NCBI GenBank assembly: GCA_947095535.1
Contig: OX352773.1
Location: 166,544,438 to 166,608,437, forward strand
Direction: 5' to 3'
Origin: Poecilobothrus nobilitatus
Taxonomy: Eukaryota; Arthropoda; Insecta; Diptera; Dolichopodidae
Length of the DNA: 64,000 bases
Below, in pieces: positions 1 through 11,220 of the stretch (position 1 is the stretch's first letter; the number at the start of each line of letters is the position of its first letter). The position numbers and the translations under genes were made by a program. The notes beneath the pieces were generated by a model. It saw nothing but the letters and a program-made list of their open reading frames with translations, was not told the DNA's origin and ran no database searches.

Positions 1-376
1 CTAAGGACATCCACTAAGTCATTTATTATTCATATTTAACTAAGCTTCAGTTTCTGTAATCATTATTTCACTAAGACGTTGATTATTCGGCTGCATCTAT
101 TGTTCAATAAGACTATATGAGGCGTTTTCTTAGTACCACGCCATCTATTATCTTACACAATAATTATATTTTATTATTATTTTATTATATATTACAATAT
201 GATATTTATTATAATTTATAAGACATATATACTTATTTTATTTTTATTATATTATATACTAATTATATATTATAAAAACAAAAATTTATATTATTAATCT
301 ATATGACCCAGCCGAGGTTTGAATCCGAAATCTTTCATATGAGACCAGTGTCTTAACCACTACATAATTCGCTGTA
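1..376 (-). mobile_element. tRNA-derived SINE, family S1, copy 1
   Basis: Read on the minus strand, 376 to about 300 is a tRNA-like head: an A-box-like TAGTGGTTAAGACACTGGTC and, about 30 bases on, a B-box-like GGATTCAAACC. An AT-only middle follows, then a body starting AGATGGC near 146. The head aligns base by base with the second copy at 19998-20243. Poor tRNA folding and the attached body argue against a working tRNA gene. The true end may lie left of the window. It sits downstream of the last visible receptor exon, in the intron before the TM7 exon or just beyond the gene. Confidence 0.65.
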
Positions 377-802
377 ATAAATTAGAAGTATAGTGAATTA
401 AAAAATTTTATATGATAATGTATGTTAGCTATCGTCTGATATTTTTATAACTTTGCTTGCTTAGATTGTATGCTGGAGGCAAAAACGGTATTACAGGTTC
501 TTTGTTAGTGCCTAACGCTAGAAATGAGTTGAAGTTTGGAAAAAACCTAAAGAGAGAGTTTCTCAGAAGTGAAGGAATAAACAGATAATTCGATTCATTA
601 GAAGTATATCCGATTCATTAGAAGTATTGACTGGTTCGATAAACCGCTACAAGCGTTTCATAGAGTTTGATAAAAAAAAAAAAAAAACGTAATTCAAAAC
701 TTTAAATCTTTAATTTATCGGGGTGTAATCCGGCCTTGTCAAACCTATACTTTTAAAAAAAACTACCTATATCTAAAATTTTATTAATTTAAGTAAACTT
801 AC

Positions 803-3800
803 CACTTCCAATATTTTACAACATACTGATACATTAATATAAACAACAATAGCCTGTATTAAAATCCAAAAAATTATACATGATACTATGAAAATATTAT
901 ATCGTATTGTATGTCCAACAAAAGTTGCATATAAATTATAAATTTGAATTGTTAAAACACAAAAACATACAATTGTTACTAAAAGTAAATGCCAATCAAA
1001 TATATTTAATACAAAACGTGCTGTATCATTTATTTCTGTATATATATTTGATAATTTTCTTAATGTAAATAATATTTCATTTTCTTTTAATATATTATTA
1101 TGTTCATCTTCAATTAATTTTATTTCTTTTAAATTTTCATTTTCATGTATTAATTTTTCTTTTATTTTAAAATTTTCTTTTAATTTTTTATTAACTGCTT
1201 GAGATTTTGTACGTAATAACATCATAATATTATAAAATTGAAATTCTTTAATAGTGACCAATGATATTGGGCAAAAACATATAAACCAAAAACATGATGA
1301 TATTAATGTTGAAAAACTTTTATTTAATACAAGACAATTAACCATTGAACAACATAATGGTACTATTGATAATAAACTTATTTGTATTATTAAAATTTTT
1401 TTCATTAATTTATATGTTATTCTTATATTTAATTCCATTAATAAATTATCAATTTTTTGTAATTTAATAATTAATTCTTTTTGTTCTTTTAATTTTAACC
1501 ATGATGTTGTAACTGATATAAAACCCAAAAAAAAAAAACCAAACATTTGTGACCATGCACATATATATGATACCTTTGAAAATTCAATAACTATTAATTG
1601 ACTTTCTTCATGTAAATTTTTTATTGCGTATACAAAACCACCTAAAATATAACAATAAAAAAAAATAAAATAAAATAAAATAATAAAAAAGAAAAAACTG
1701 ATTAGTGATTACATTATCATTAATTTAATTAATTAACTAATGACAATATTTAAAATGGTATCTAACACATACACATAATCATAATCATAAAAATAAAACA
1801 TATTTTTCATAAAATTTTTTTTTTAATTTAAATTCTATGCTCTATAAGTCTATAATATATGAATTGCGACCTATATTTTAAGTTTATAATATCTATTTTT
1901 TTTATAATTCTATAAGTTTATTTTATTTTTTTTTATTTTTAGTTTATTCCCCTGTCACATAAATTTTAGTAAATTTGTATAAAGATAAACGTTGGCACAT
2001 AAAAACATTAAAAAAATAATTTAGGCAAAATTCCCCTTTACAACATTTACAGCCACACCTGAATACTTATATTTTATATTATTATACATAGTTTTTATTC
2101 TTATAATTACTTTTGTTACTTGTACAACCTTTACAAGTAGCCCTTGATTATAGATACGATATTCATTTAATAGGAGTTTATTGGTTTAAATTAATATAAA
2201 AATATCGTAAAAATAAAAAAAAATAAAAAAAATAACAAATTTTTACGTTAATATTTTCAACTCACAGACCATATTATTAATTTTTAATACATATAAAGAA
2301 TTGTGAGTTGAATAGATTTGTTGGTAATTGTCTAAGTAAAGTTCATTTCTATACCTAAATATTTGAGGTCAAATAAAAAAAGTTCCCTGAAATAAATCCA
2401 AATGAAATAAAGCCATAATTATCTTTTTTTCATTGTCATATTTAAAATAAAGCCAAAAAGCGAATTTTTAAAGTTTCTCCTTTTTTTTGAATTTCCTAAT
2501 TTTTTTCTAATATGCAAACATTTGAATTGTTATTTTCCAGAAATTTTGTTAAAAGTAAATTTGTTATAGAATAATTACTAGTTATATTGTATACATATTC
2601 CGGAAAAGTTGCAACTCTGATTTTATAATCAACTATAAAATCCCTCCTATTTAGAATCTCACATATAAACATACCTATATAAATATTTTGGAAAAAGCGT
2701 ATAACCGTGCTTTTGAATCCAACGAATAAAAAAAAATTTAAGAACACATTTTAAATATACGCGAAAAAAATTTTTTTCTGAAATTTGGTTGGGAATAATT
2801 TGGAGTTGATAGTAAAATCAGAGTTACACAATTTTACCAGAATATTTATATATATGTCTATATGCGAGTATCTAAAAATGATTTTATAGTTGGTTACAAC
2901 TTTAAACTTAAAAAAATTATAATTACATTTTATTAAAGTATACCTATTTTTGACTTTATTCCATTTTAATTTTCGTTTATTTCGCTTATAAAAAATAAAA
3001 TAAAGACAAAATAAAAATTTTATGATTTTGGCTTTATTTCAAATGTGCAATTTTGACTTTATTTAAAAACGTGTATTTTGACTTGGTACAAATTAGATTT
3101 CAGGGAACCAATAAGACTGAACATTAAATTTCAGGGATTTCATGCAACCAATAAGACTGAACAAGGATGAAAAATTTTCTAATAAAATTTTGGTGTTTAA
3201 AAAAAATTTTTTGTTTCTTGCAAAAAAAAAGCAAAACATTTTTTTTTTATCCTTCATAAAACTTATATTTATTTGCATAATCAGATTCTTATACTAAAAA
3301 TAAAATTTAAATAATTTTTAAATTTCTGCCTATAAAAAAAAATTTTACTTATTACCAATCGGGAAAAACAACTTCAAAAATTTAACGCATTTTTTTTATT
3401 GTTTTTTTTTTTTTAATCCGTTGAACATTTTTCTTTTTTGCAGTCATTAATGGACTAATATTTTTCGTAAGCTTACTAATGCTAAAGCAACTATTCTTTA
3501 TTTGGTTACATTTCCAAATTGGTAAACGAACCTCTTATCTCATCTATAAAATCTCATCAATTCTTTTAATTCATTTTATATCTATATTATAATTTAATGA
3601 TACCATTATACTCATTAGAGTTAATTATTAAGTACGTATGTAAAAGGCGAAACTCATTATTGTGTGAAAGACAACTGTTTTAAATTTAATACCTTTTAAA
3701 AATATGAAACTTTTGAATTAACGGAACTTCCTGAATTTTTATAATCTTGAAAAGGAATATTTTTCAATTCCACACACAAATACAAAATCAATTAAATGAT

Positions 3801-4113
3801 GACCTAATATGACCCGAAAAACCTAAATGAAATAACAAATATACTGCATATGGCGTAGAAATAAAAAAAAAAAAAATTTTTTTTATTTACCAATATAACA
3901 TAATATTCCAATCGTAGATAATATAAAACAATTTAAATCAAATTGAAAATGATAATAATTATCATTATCTTTTTTTATTTTAACTGGATAAAAACCAAAA
4001 CATTTAAATAATTTAAAAAACGGAAATAAAACAAATAAAATATCGGTTTCCGGAAATTCATAACAAAAGAAAAAATTTTCAATTGATTTGGTTAAAATTT
4101 TTAATGTTGACAT
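803..4113 (-). CDS. Insect gustatory receptor (7TM chemoreceptor), 3' end outside window
   Basis: Two exons join in frame: 4113-3891 (ATG at 4113, donor GTAAAT) and 1641-803 (acceptor TTTTAG, donor GTAAGT). The first junction is phase 1 (G|GT, Gly75) and the last donor is phase 0. The product so far is 354 residues. Hydrophobic segments lie near residues 57-81, 98-122, 157-179, 185-208, 292-314 and 322-344, which fits TM1-TM6. A Lys/Glu-rich loop of about 50 residues lies between TM4 and TM5. The N-terminus (FKLFKCFGFYPVKI) matches the short cytoplasmic lead before TM1 in insect Gr proteins, and LRKLSNIYTEIND before TM5 is also typical. The family forms ligand-gated cation channels in gustatory neurons. 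TM7, with its usual TYLVVLLQF-like motif, is absent: after the 803 donor the frame stops within nine codons, and nothing suitable lies in 1-770, so the last exon(s) lie left of the window. Usual family length is 380-420 residues. The ligand is unknown. An odorant receptor is less likely. Confidence 0.85.
2382..3108. mobile_element. Non-autonomous inverted-repeat element inside the receptor intron
   Basis: The ends are inverted copies: GTTCCCTGAAAT at 2382-2393 and ATTTCAGGGAAC at 3097-3108. Behind each end lie repeated AAATAAAGCCAAA-type words (near 2397, 2447, 2999 and, inverted, 2951, 3030, 3053), the kind of subterminal repeat seen in MITEs. The core holds about three R1 tandem units (2560-2900), some on the minus strand. 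No transposase is present. The element lies wholly within the 1642-3890 intron of the receptor gene. Confidence 0.55.
3097..3163. repeat. Short tandem duplication at the right end of the intronic element
   Basis: Two copies of a unit running from ATTTCAGGGA to ACCAATAAGACTGAAC lie head to tail. The second copy carries a few extra bases (TTTCATGCA). The first copy starts with the terminal bases of the inverted-repeat element, so the duplication spans its boundary. Confidence 0.7.
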
Positions 4114-4619
4114 TTTAATTTTAATTTTTTTTTTTAATATAAATATTTATATAAATTATTTCACTTAAAAAATTCAAAATGTATGTATTTTTTTTATTTA
4201 TTATTAAATTTAAATCAAGAAAACAAAAAATTTTCAATTAAATTTGATATTCCTTTAAAGAAAGGTTAAAACCACTTGTTGATAATCCTTTCATAGTTAA
4301 AGTCAAACTGAAAATTTTCGAAGCAAAAAAATAAAAACACAATCCTTTCTAAAAATATTTTTTCGCATTTTCAATATTGTTTTTTTTTTTTTTTTTTTTT
4401 TTTTTGCCTCTAATTACTCTCTCTTATGTAAATAAATAAAAAATACTTGAATTAATCGAATGTACATATTTTATAATAATACATATGTATATGTAAAATA
4501 GGTCTCAATATATACGTATATATTCAGTATTATAAATTTTGGCATGGTATCATAATTCCAAAAAAAAAAAATTCCAAAATATTGAGAAAAAGGCCACAAA
4601 ATTAAATATATTCTTTAGG

Positions 4620-5070
4620 ACTGCCGGTAAGGTTTTTTAGCGAGCTTTTAAACTTCAAACTTTAAAAATTCAATTAGTGGGAGCGGGAGTTCTATACTGT
4701 CCGAAAAATCGGGGGTTTATATATAACTATATTATTTATTAATTACTATATTTTATAGACTAAAAAAAAAGAAATAGATGGGATTTTATAGTTGATTACA
4801 AAATTAGGGTGCAATAATTTGTTTAGGGGGATTTGGGGGTGGTAGCATCCACTATTTTAAATGCCTTGTTGTTAAAATATGTATCTAAAAAAATTTTAAG
4901 AGCGATTTTACAGTTACAAAATTATAGTCCCAATAATTTGTTTAGCGGGTGTTCTTAGCACTATGTACTCCCCTTAAATTTGGAAATTTTGGAATTTATT
5001 TTAAATAGATTTTATTTTTCCGGATTTTTTTTTTTGGAATTTCGTACCCAACCCTATAATTTTTCTTTCA
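4620..5070 (+). repeat. Dispersed repeat R1, copy near 4.8 kb
   Basis: The stretch holds the R1 hallmarks: GGGATTTTATAGTTGATTAC, then AATTAGGGTGCAATAATTTG, then GTTTAGGGGGATTTGGGGGT, repeated in weaker form from about 4905. It ends with a TTTTTTTGGAATTTCGTACC box that recurs at the end of the 48.9-kb copy. It is non-coding and there is no transposase. Confidence 0.6.
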
Positions 5071-5554
5071 GTTTTTTTTTTTTCATTAACAAGAGCACCA
5101 GCTGAGAATCAACAATAAATACTAGAAATTTCTTCAATACTTTTATGATTATAACATTTTTTTTTTTTTTTGTATCCTTTTTCTGTTTTCACGACTCAGA
5201 CGTCAATTTATTATTATAGAAAAAGAAAAACTATTGTATATAATATAAACTTTTATTTTTTTTGTTTTTTAATTAAGCCAAGTAAATTTTATTTATTGAA
5301 ACGTTCTTGTATAGTTTTACATATTTACATAATTTTTAATGTGCGATTTAAATAATGAAAACATGTAAAAAATTAAAAAAAGAAAAAAAGGATTGTTTGT
5401 AAATTGAAAAAAAAAAAAAAACAAAGATACCCTCACATATATACAATTTGTTGTCAAGAATTATATTAAAATTAATTCATTCATTATTAAATTAATTGTT
5501 GACATTCAATTATTTGCAACGGTTACTAAAATTAAAACTTATGTAGGAAGTTGG

Positions 5555-5875
5555 GTAAATAAGGGCTGCAGATAACCATTTTAACCAGTGTACGCTAGTT
5601 GTAATTCTTTGCATCAGTTTGTCTCCTAATTAAACTATTTTTAAGCTTAATACAAAACACTGTAAATCGATTAAATTCATTTTCGACAAATCGAAATGGT
5701 TATTTATGAAAAATTTTCACAGAAATTGGTTTCTTTTCGAACTTTAAAATCCCTATTACTTTACGAATATTTAGGCGATTTAGAGATAAGAGTCTAGTTT
5801 ATCGTTTAAGATCTAATATAGACCAGATCAGATTTGTTTGGCCACAGTTTCGTTCTTCAGACAATATTGAAACTT
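5555..5875 (+). repeat. Dispersed repeat R4, copy 1
   Basis: This aligns with 58850-59300. Shared words include AAACACTGTAAATCGATTAA followed by a GACAAATCGAAA block, and ATCGTTTAAGATCTAATATA followed by GACCAG. Order and strand are the same in both copies. No coding potential was seen. Confidence 0.7.
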
Positions 5876-5879
5876 AAAT

Positions 5880-8800
5880 ACAGCTCCTTTTTAACAGCAT
5901 AATTTAATTTTTTACAAAGATTTATTTATACCTTTTTAAATTATTTTATTTCTATTGAGTTCAATATCTTTAGTTGATTTTTTTTTATATAAGTGGGTTT
6001 ATATTTGCTTATGATATACTAATACAAGTTAAAATGTTCTTACATGTTCTTATAATTTAACTGTTAAGTTTAATAACACATTAGACTGATCTCTACATCA
6101 TGAAACTCACTTATAACAATTAATGATCATAGTCTATATATACTTTCACAGTGGAATTATTTCCAATATACCTTTTTCATATTTTTGTTTAACCTTTACT
6201 AGAAATATTTGTCAAAATACCTCATATTCACACTCCATGTAAATTAAATTCAAATCTTATACAATAGCAAACATTCAAAATGTTGAACGTTAAAATATTT
6301 TAGATATTAGATATTAGGCATATAATAGTATAAACTTTATCTCACTAAACAAATTTAATACAAAATAAAAATAAATAAATACATTGCGGTTTCATTAAAA
6401 AACTTTTTATAAAAATCTACAAAAACAAAACTTCAATACAATTTATATTCGCCTATGCATATGCAATGTTTATATTTGATTTCATTACTAAACTTTTTTT
6501 AGGTCTTCATACTGACTCGAAAGTAATATTACCATATTTTACTGAAAAATTTGGTTAAATGGAAATTAAATCTGTCATGATAGTTATAAATACATAAAAT
6601 ATCTTATTTTTGTTGACGAAAAATTAAAAGCGATTCTAAAACTTGTTTATGTTTATAATCACTTTATTTTTAAAAATTTTATTTAGAACTTCTTAAAGTG
6701 TTATGTACTTAATGTGTTATGCAATTAATTTTAACTTTTCAACTTATTTTTTTCTTTTTTTTATAAAAATAGGACACTCTGTTTGAAATTACTCTCAATA
6801 ATCAATGATGATATTGGTTTGACCGAATAAAATGAAAGTTCCCGAAGTTAAACGTGAAGATTGAAAAGTAAAGTTCTTTCTTTATAAGACTAATATAGAA
6901 GTAAACTAAAAAATATTTTAAGATATTAATTTTTATCATTTATTTATTGAGAATTATTGTAATTTATTTACTTTTATTATCTTCCATTTAAACGTACCCT
7001 CTTTCAAAAAAAAATTGATTATAATGAAAAAGTTTTAATATTTTGAATTCGATGTATTTATAATTTTTTTTATTTGTATTGTTATACAAATATAATCTAA
7101 ATCAATTATAATTTAATTAAATAATATAAATAGTAATTTAATACTATAATTCAAATATAAATAAAACATAAAAATTTCCATAAAATATATTACCTATACA
7201 TAATTTATTAATAGATTTTTTTTTGCGGTATTTCAATATTTCATTATTAACTGTCGCACATATTTATTCCAAATTCTAATAAAATTGTTGATATTATGAT
7301 TTGGTTTTACGTTTTTGTTTTGTTTTGTTGTATGTACTTGATTTCGGAATTTAACCCATTTTCAACCCATGAAATGAGATTTTTATCATATTTAAAATAT
7401 CACGTCATTTATTAGACTTAAATTTGTTATGCTTCTCTGTAATTATGTACAAAGTTTTATATAGATTTATAAAAGAATATGATATGGCCAGTTATATGAA
7501 ATTCAGGTATGAACTCTGAAAGTGAGTAACATGCATAAGATAGAGGCTTTTGAGTTGCGTCTATATCTATATATACTAAAAATATCCTGAACTGGAATAT
7601 GGTCTCTAATGCTGACGTACTAAAAAGTATAAAAACAAAGCAAAGGGTTGTTATTAAACATAGAATTATTAACAGCCACATATTCCGATCACATTCGGTA
7701 CCAGTTAATACAATTTATAATTCAGGACAAAATCAGTGGCGGAGCTATATAGAAAGAAAGCAAAAATCGCAAACATGATAAAATGGACATAAGTAAACTA
7801 TGTTAGTGAATGAAGGCAAAGTATAGAACAACAAACCCAGGCATATATTTACAACATAGTATATAAAACAATTTCATTTTTTCATTTTTTTGCAAGAGTA
7901 GGTGGAAATTATCGAACGACACCATAGAGGAGTGGAATGAGCACCAGTCCTCTATTAATGTGTAGGAATTTAAACCACTAAACACCACCTTTTAACTTAA
8001 CAATGAGTTATATATGCTCTTTAATACTCATTTTTAGGGAGAAAAGTTTAGAGAATGAAAATTGATTTCTAATTGACAGCCATTTTTGATTTATATTAAT
8101 TTTAATTCATGGTGTATCCGATTTTTTTATAATACAAAGTTGTTAATGTTTACCTTAAATATTTGGAGACATTCTGTTTGTAATCATCGCCAATTTTAGG
8201 TAACATTAGGTGGAAGATGGTTCCACATTCGCCATGTTAGTACCACAAACGAATTTTCCTTAAGCCGAATATGCTACTTGGGAATTTAAAGCACATAGGG
8301 ATGGACAAGTGAAGCTCTCATTGTTTTTTTTTTTTGGAATATTTTGAAAAGAGGCATCAAACCTTGAATTTCGTCAGAACAAGTACCCAATTCTGTAAGG
8401 TATTTATAAAATAGAACAAGTGTTCACCATTGTCAATATTCAAAATTGGATAGGCAGTACAAGAAGAAGAATCGTTAGTCAAATAGGCTGCGAGAAGGCT
8501 ATTAATTCTTCATTAACAGTACAATAAGTGTATTTGTAGTTATAGTGATTATAGTAAATTGTGAAAAATAAAATTACATAATGTCCTTAAATATCATAAA
8601 ATTGAATTGGAACAGGATGAGTAAAAAAATAATTAAATTCACCGGGAAGTTAAAAATAAAAGAGTTTTACATTTAATTTAGATTTGACGCATTTAATTTA
8701 ATTTAGAATTTTTATATTTTTCAAAAGCATATCTTGTATATGTGTAAAAAACAAATTACATCTTCGGTCTAATAATACAATATTCAAGAAATATAGACAA

Positions 8801-8915
8801 AAAATATAAATTTGATATTCAAAACAAAATTTAATTGTGTTTTAAGATTGATTAAAGAAAATTAACGAACATATATATATATATATATGTATATATAAAT
8901 ATATATTATATCATC
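5880..8915. other. Intergenic AT-rich sequence, no gene seen
   Basis: Mostly simple AT-rich DNA. A somewhat less biased stretch from 7480 to 8520 may hold decayed transposon sequence, including a weak reverse-transcriptase-like reading near 7605-7740 on the plus strand, but no domain can be defended. Short open frames here have no recognisable product. Confidence 0.5.
8870..8912. repeat. TA-rich microsatellite
   Basis: A run of alternating TA broken by TATATGTATATA-type variants, immediately upstream of the Helitron-like relic. Confidence 0.85.
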
Positions 8916-8919
8916 TATT

Positions 8920-9347
8920 CATATAAAAGCGATTGCTTGTCTGTTTGTATGTTTGTTGGTGATTTATAGACTCCTAAACTACTCAACTTGAAATTTGTAC
9001 ATAAAGGTTTTTGGGTACAGGGAGTGTTTTTGGGCTAAACCATTTTGCTCTAACGGGCCGACAAATTGGAGCTGTGGTGCAAATATTTAAACTTTTTCGC
9101 TCTAAAATAAAAATGGTTTGACTGATTGACTTTAAATTTTATACACGTGTTGCTCATTGACAGCGGAGTTGATTCTATTAAGGAACTTGGAATTTGTTAA
9201 CCCATATCTTCAATTAAAAACCCATATGCTTTTTTATTGAGCGGAGCAGCAAAGCGCACCGAATATTAGCTATTTTTATAAATAAATATGGAGAATTCTA
9301 ATTCTCTTTTTAAGTATTGTCAGGCTAATACTTAAAAAGCAATCTAG
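8920..9347 (+). mobile_element. Helitron-like non-autonomous relic
   Basis: The sequence has a composition unlike its surroundings and resembles a repeat type recalled from insect genomes. It starts ATATAAAAGCGATTGCTTGT and passes through AATTTGTACATAAAGG and a GAGCTGTGGTGCAAATATTT block to a GAGCGGAGCAGCAAAGCGCA stretch. It ends in a perfect 13-bp stem (9306-9318 with 9327-9339, 8-nt loop) followed by CAATCTAG. A 3' hairpin followed by CTAG fits a Helitron end. No Rep/helicase is present, and assignment to Helitrons is inference. Confidence 0.45.
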
Positions 9348-10985
9348 CAATCCTAAGCTAAATTCTTCTTTCTTCATCTATTCGTTAACTATAAACAAAG
9401 TATAATTAACGAATAATATCAATCTAAACCATGAGTATAGATGCATAGCATGTTACCACATACGATGCTGCACGCTTCAATATTGTTGAGTTGGTTCTTC
9501 AAAAAATAAAAATGATTCTATAGAAATTTAATTTAGACAAATATAAATAAAAAATCATATTTTTATTAAAAAATATTTTATTACAATTTTTTTATACAAT
9601 TATTTTTATTACATACATTTTTAATTTATTTATTTTAATTTTTTTTTTTTTTTTATTACAATTATTACACATATTACAATTTTATAATTTTATATTACAT
9701 TTTTTTTTTTTTTCTGTTTTAATTTAAATTTTTTTTTTTTTTCTTTAAATTACATTAAAATATCAAATTATATAGTTAGGTATATTTCTTTTCAAAATAA
9801 GAAAATCGAAAAAGAAAAAATGTATGAAAAAATTTTAAAAATGGCGCTATAATACATATAAAACAGATTTTTAAATTATATTTAAACAAAAAAATGTAAA
9901 CTAATTGAATTCATTGGACGGAAAATAGGATATTCTCTGCTCACTTAGTAAAATACAATAAAAAAAAATCCATTATTCAATATAATATTTTTATCATCTA
10001 TATAGTGATGCTTTAAAGATACTTTACGGAAAAGGAAAGCGCTGAAACTGTTATATAGAAATTGTTACGAGAGCTGTTGTGTGACTTCGAAAGATAAAAG
10101 CCTGAAAATTTACTTCACATATATATGTATGTATATATAAAACGAAATTATCAATGACTAATTTTTTGAGATTTCAAAAAAACAAATAGATTTTCTATTT
10201 TCCATCTCTAGTTTTCTTTATAAAAAAAACAAAAAAAAATTGTAATTTAAAAATAATTCTTAAATTTTTATTTCAATTTGCATAAATACTTATTTTTTTT
10301 TTTTTCTTTTCTTTTTTTTCTTTAATTTTATCAATAACCTAAAAGTAACTAAAAACCTAAACATTTATTTTCATAGATCAGAACAACATAATTTTTTTCT
10401 TCGAAAATTATTTTTTTAAATATAAATTTTTTTTCATAAATAAAAGAATATAGTTAGAAAATGTTAAAAATTTATTTTAAAACAATTTTAAAAATATTAT
10501 CGAAATGATTTTTTTTTTTTTTATAAACTTTAAAAAATAAAAACAATTTTAAAATGATTTTAAAACAAAAAAAAAAAAAATAAACGATAATTATTTTTAA
10601 AAAATATTCGCCTAACAGTATGCAATATACAATATTTTAGGAAAATGAAAATTTATTACTACTATATATATGAGTAAATATTAAAACAAATGAAAATTAA
10701 AAATTATCATTTAGAAATAAAAAAAAAAAACTGGTAACATACAATTAAATACCATTCAAAAATGGTGAAATAATTAAAAATCTTATTTATAAATTAAAAT
10801 TTATTGTATATTCGATTTAATATTCTTCTGTATTTATGACTTGATCAAAATGTTTAATTATAATAATAATAATAATTTTATTGACTAAAAAAAATGATTC
10901 TCACAACAAAAACAGCAAATTAAAATAATACCAGTTTTTTTTAATTTTAGTTTGTCCATCTTATTTGTCTTTTGTTTGACACGCA
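9348..10985. other. AT-rich intergenic DNA downstream of the secreted protein gene
   Basis: Almost pure A+T with many poly(T) and poly(A) runs. No open frame with recognisable coding content was seen. Part of the right side may be 3' UTR of the secreted protein gene. Confidence 0.6.
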
Positions 10986-10989
10986 TCAA

Positions 10990-11090
10990 ATACTTTATTT
11001 TTATTCTTTTTTATGTTTTTTTTTTTTTTTTTTATTTTAAAATTAGTTTTTTTTTCCTTTTTTTTTTTTTTTTTATTTTTTCTTTTATTC
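10990..11090 (-). promoter_or_regulatory. Probable 3' UTR poly(A)-signal zone of the secreted protein gene
   Basis: About 130-230 bases downstream of the TAG at 11223-11221, the minus strand carries several AATAAA hexamers, seen as TTTATT on the plus strand at about 11084, 11072, 11031, 11000 and 10994. In DNA this AT-rich such hexamers are frequent by chance, so the zone rather than one signal is annotated. Confidence 0.35.
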
Positions 11091-11220
11091 GATAATAATT
11101 GACTGGCACTAATAAAATTAAAAAACAAAAACAAAAATAAACTAAACACAAAATAATAATAAAAACAAAGCAAAACAAACAAAAAATAAAAAAAAACGTT
11201 AAACTGTGGCGTTTTTTTTA

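Noticed and set aside
1254..1601. Plus-strand open frame of 115 codons
   Set aside because: It is the antisense shadow of the receptor's second exon. The minus-strand frame has splice sites and membrane-segment periodicity; this one has none.
7457..7740. Possible LINE RT fragment (plus strand) or small minus-strand gene
   Set aside because: A reading such as VLKSIKTKQRVVIKHRIINS vaguely resembles the end of an RT, but no diagnostic motif is present. The minus-strand frame looks compositional.
10961..11182. 73-codon minus-strand frame rich in Lys
   Set aside because: Produced by poly(A/T) runs downstream of the secreted protein stop.
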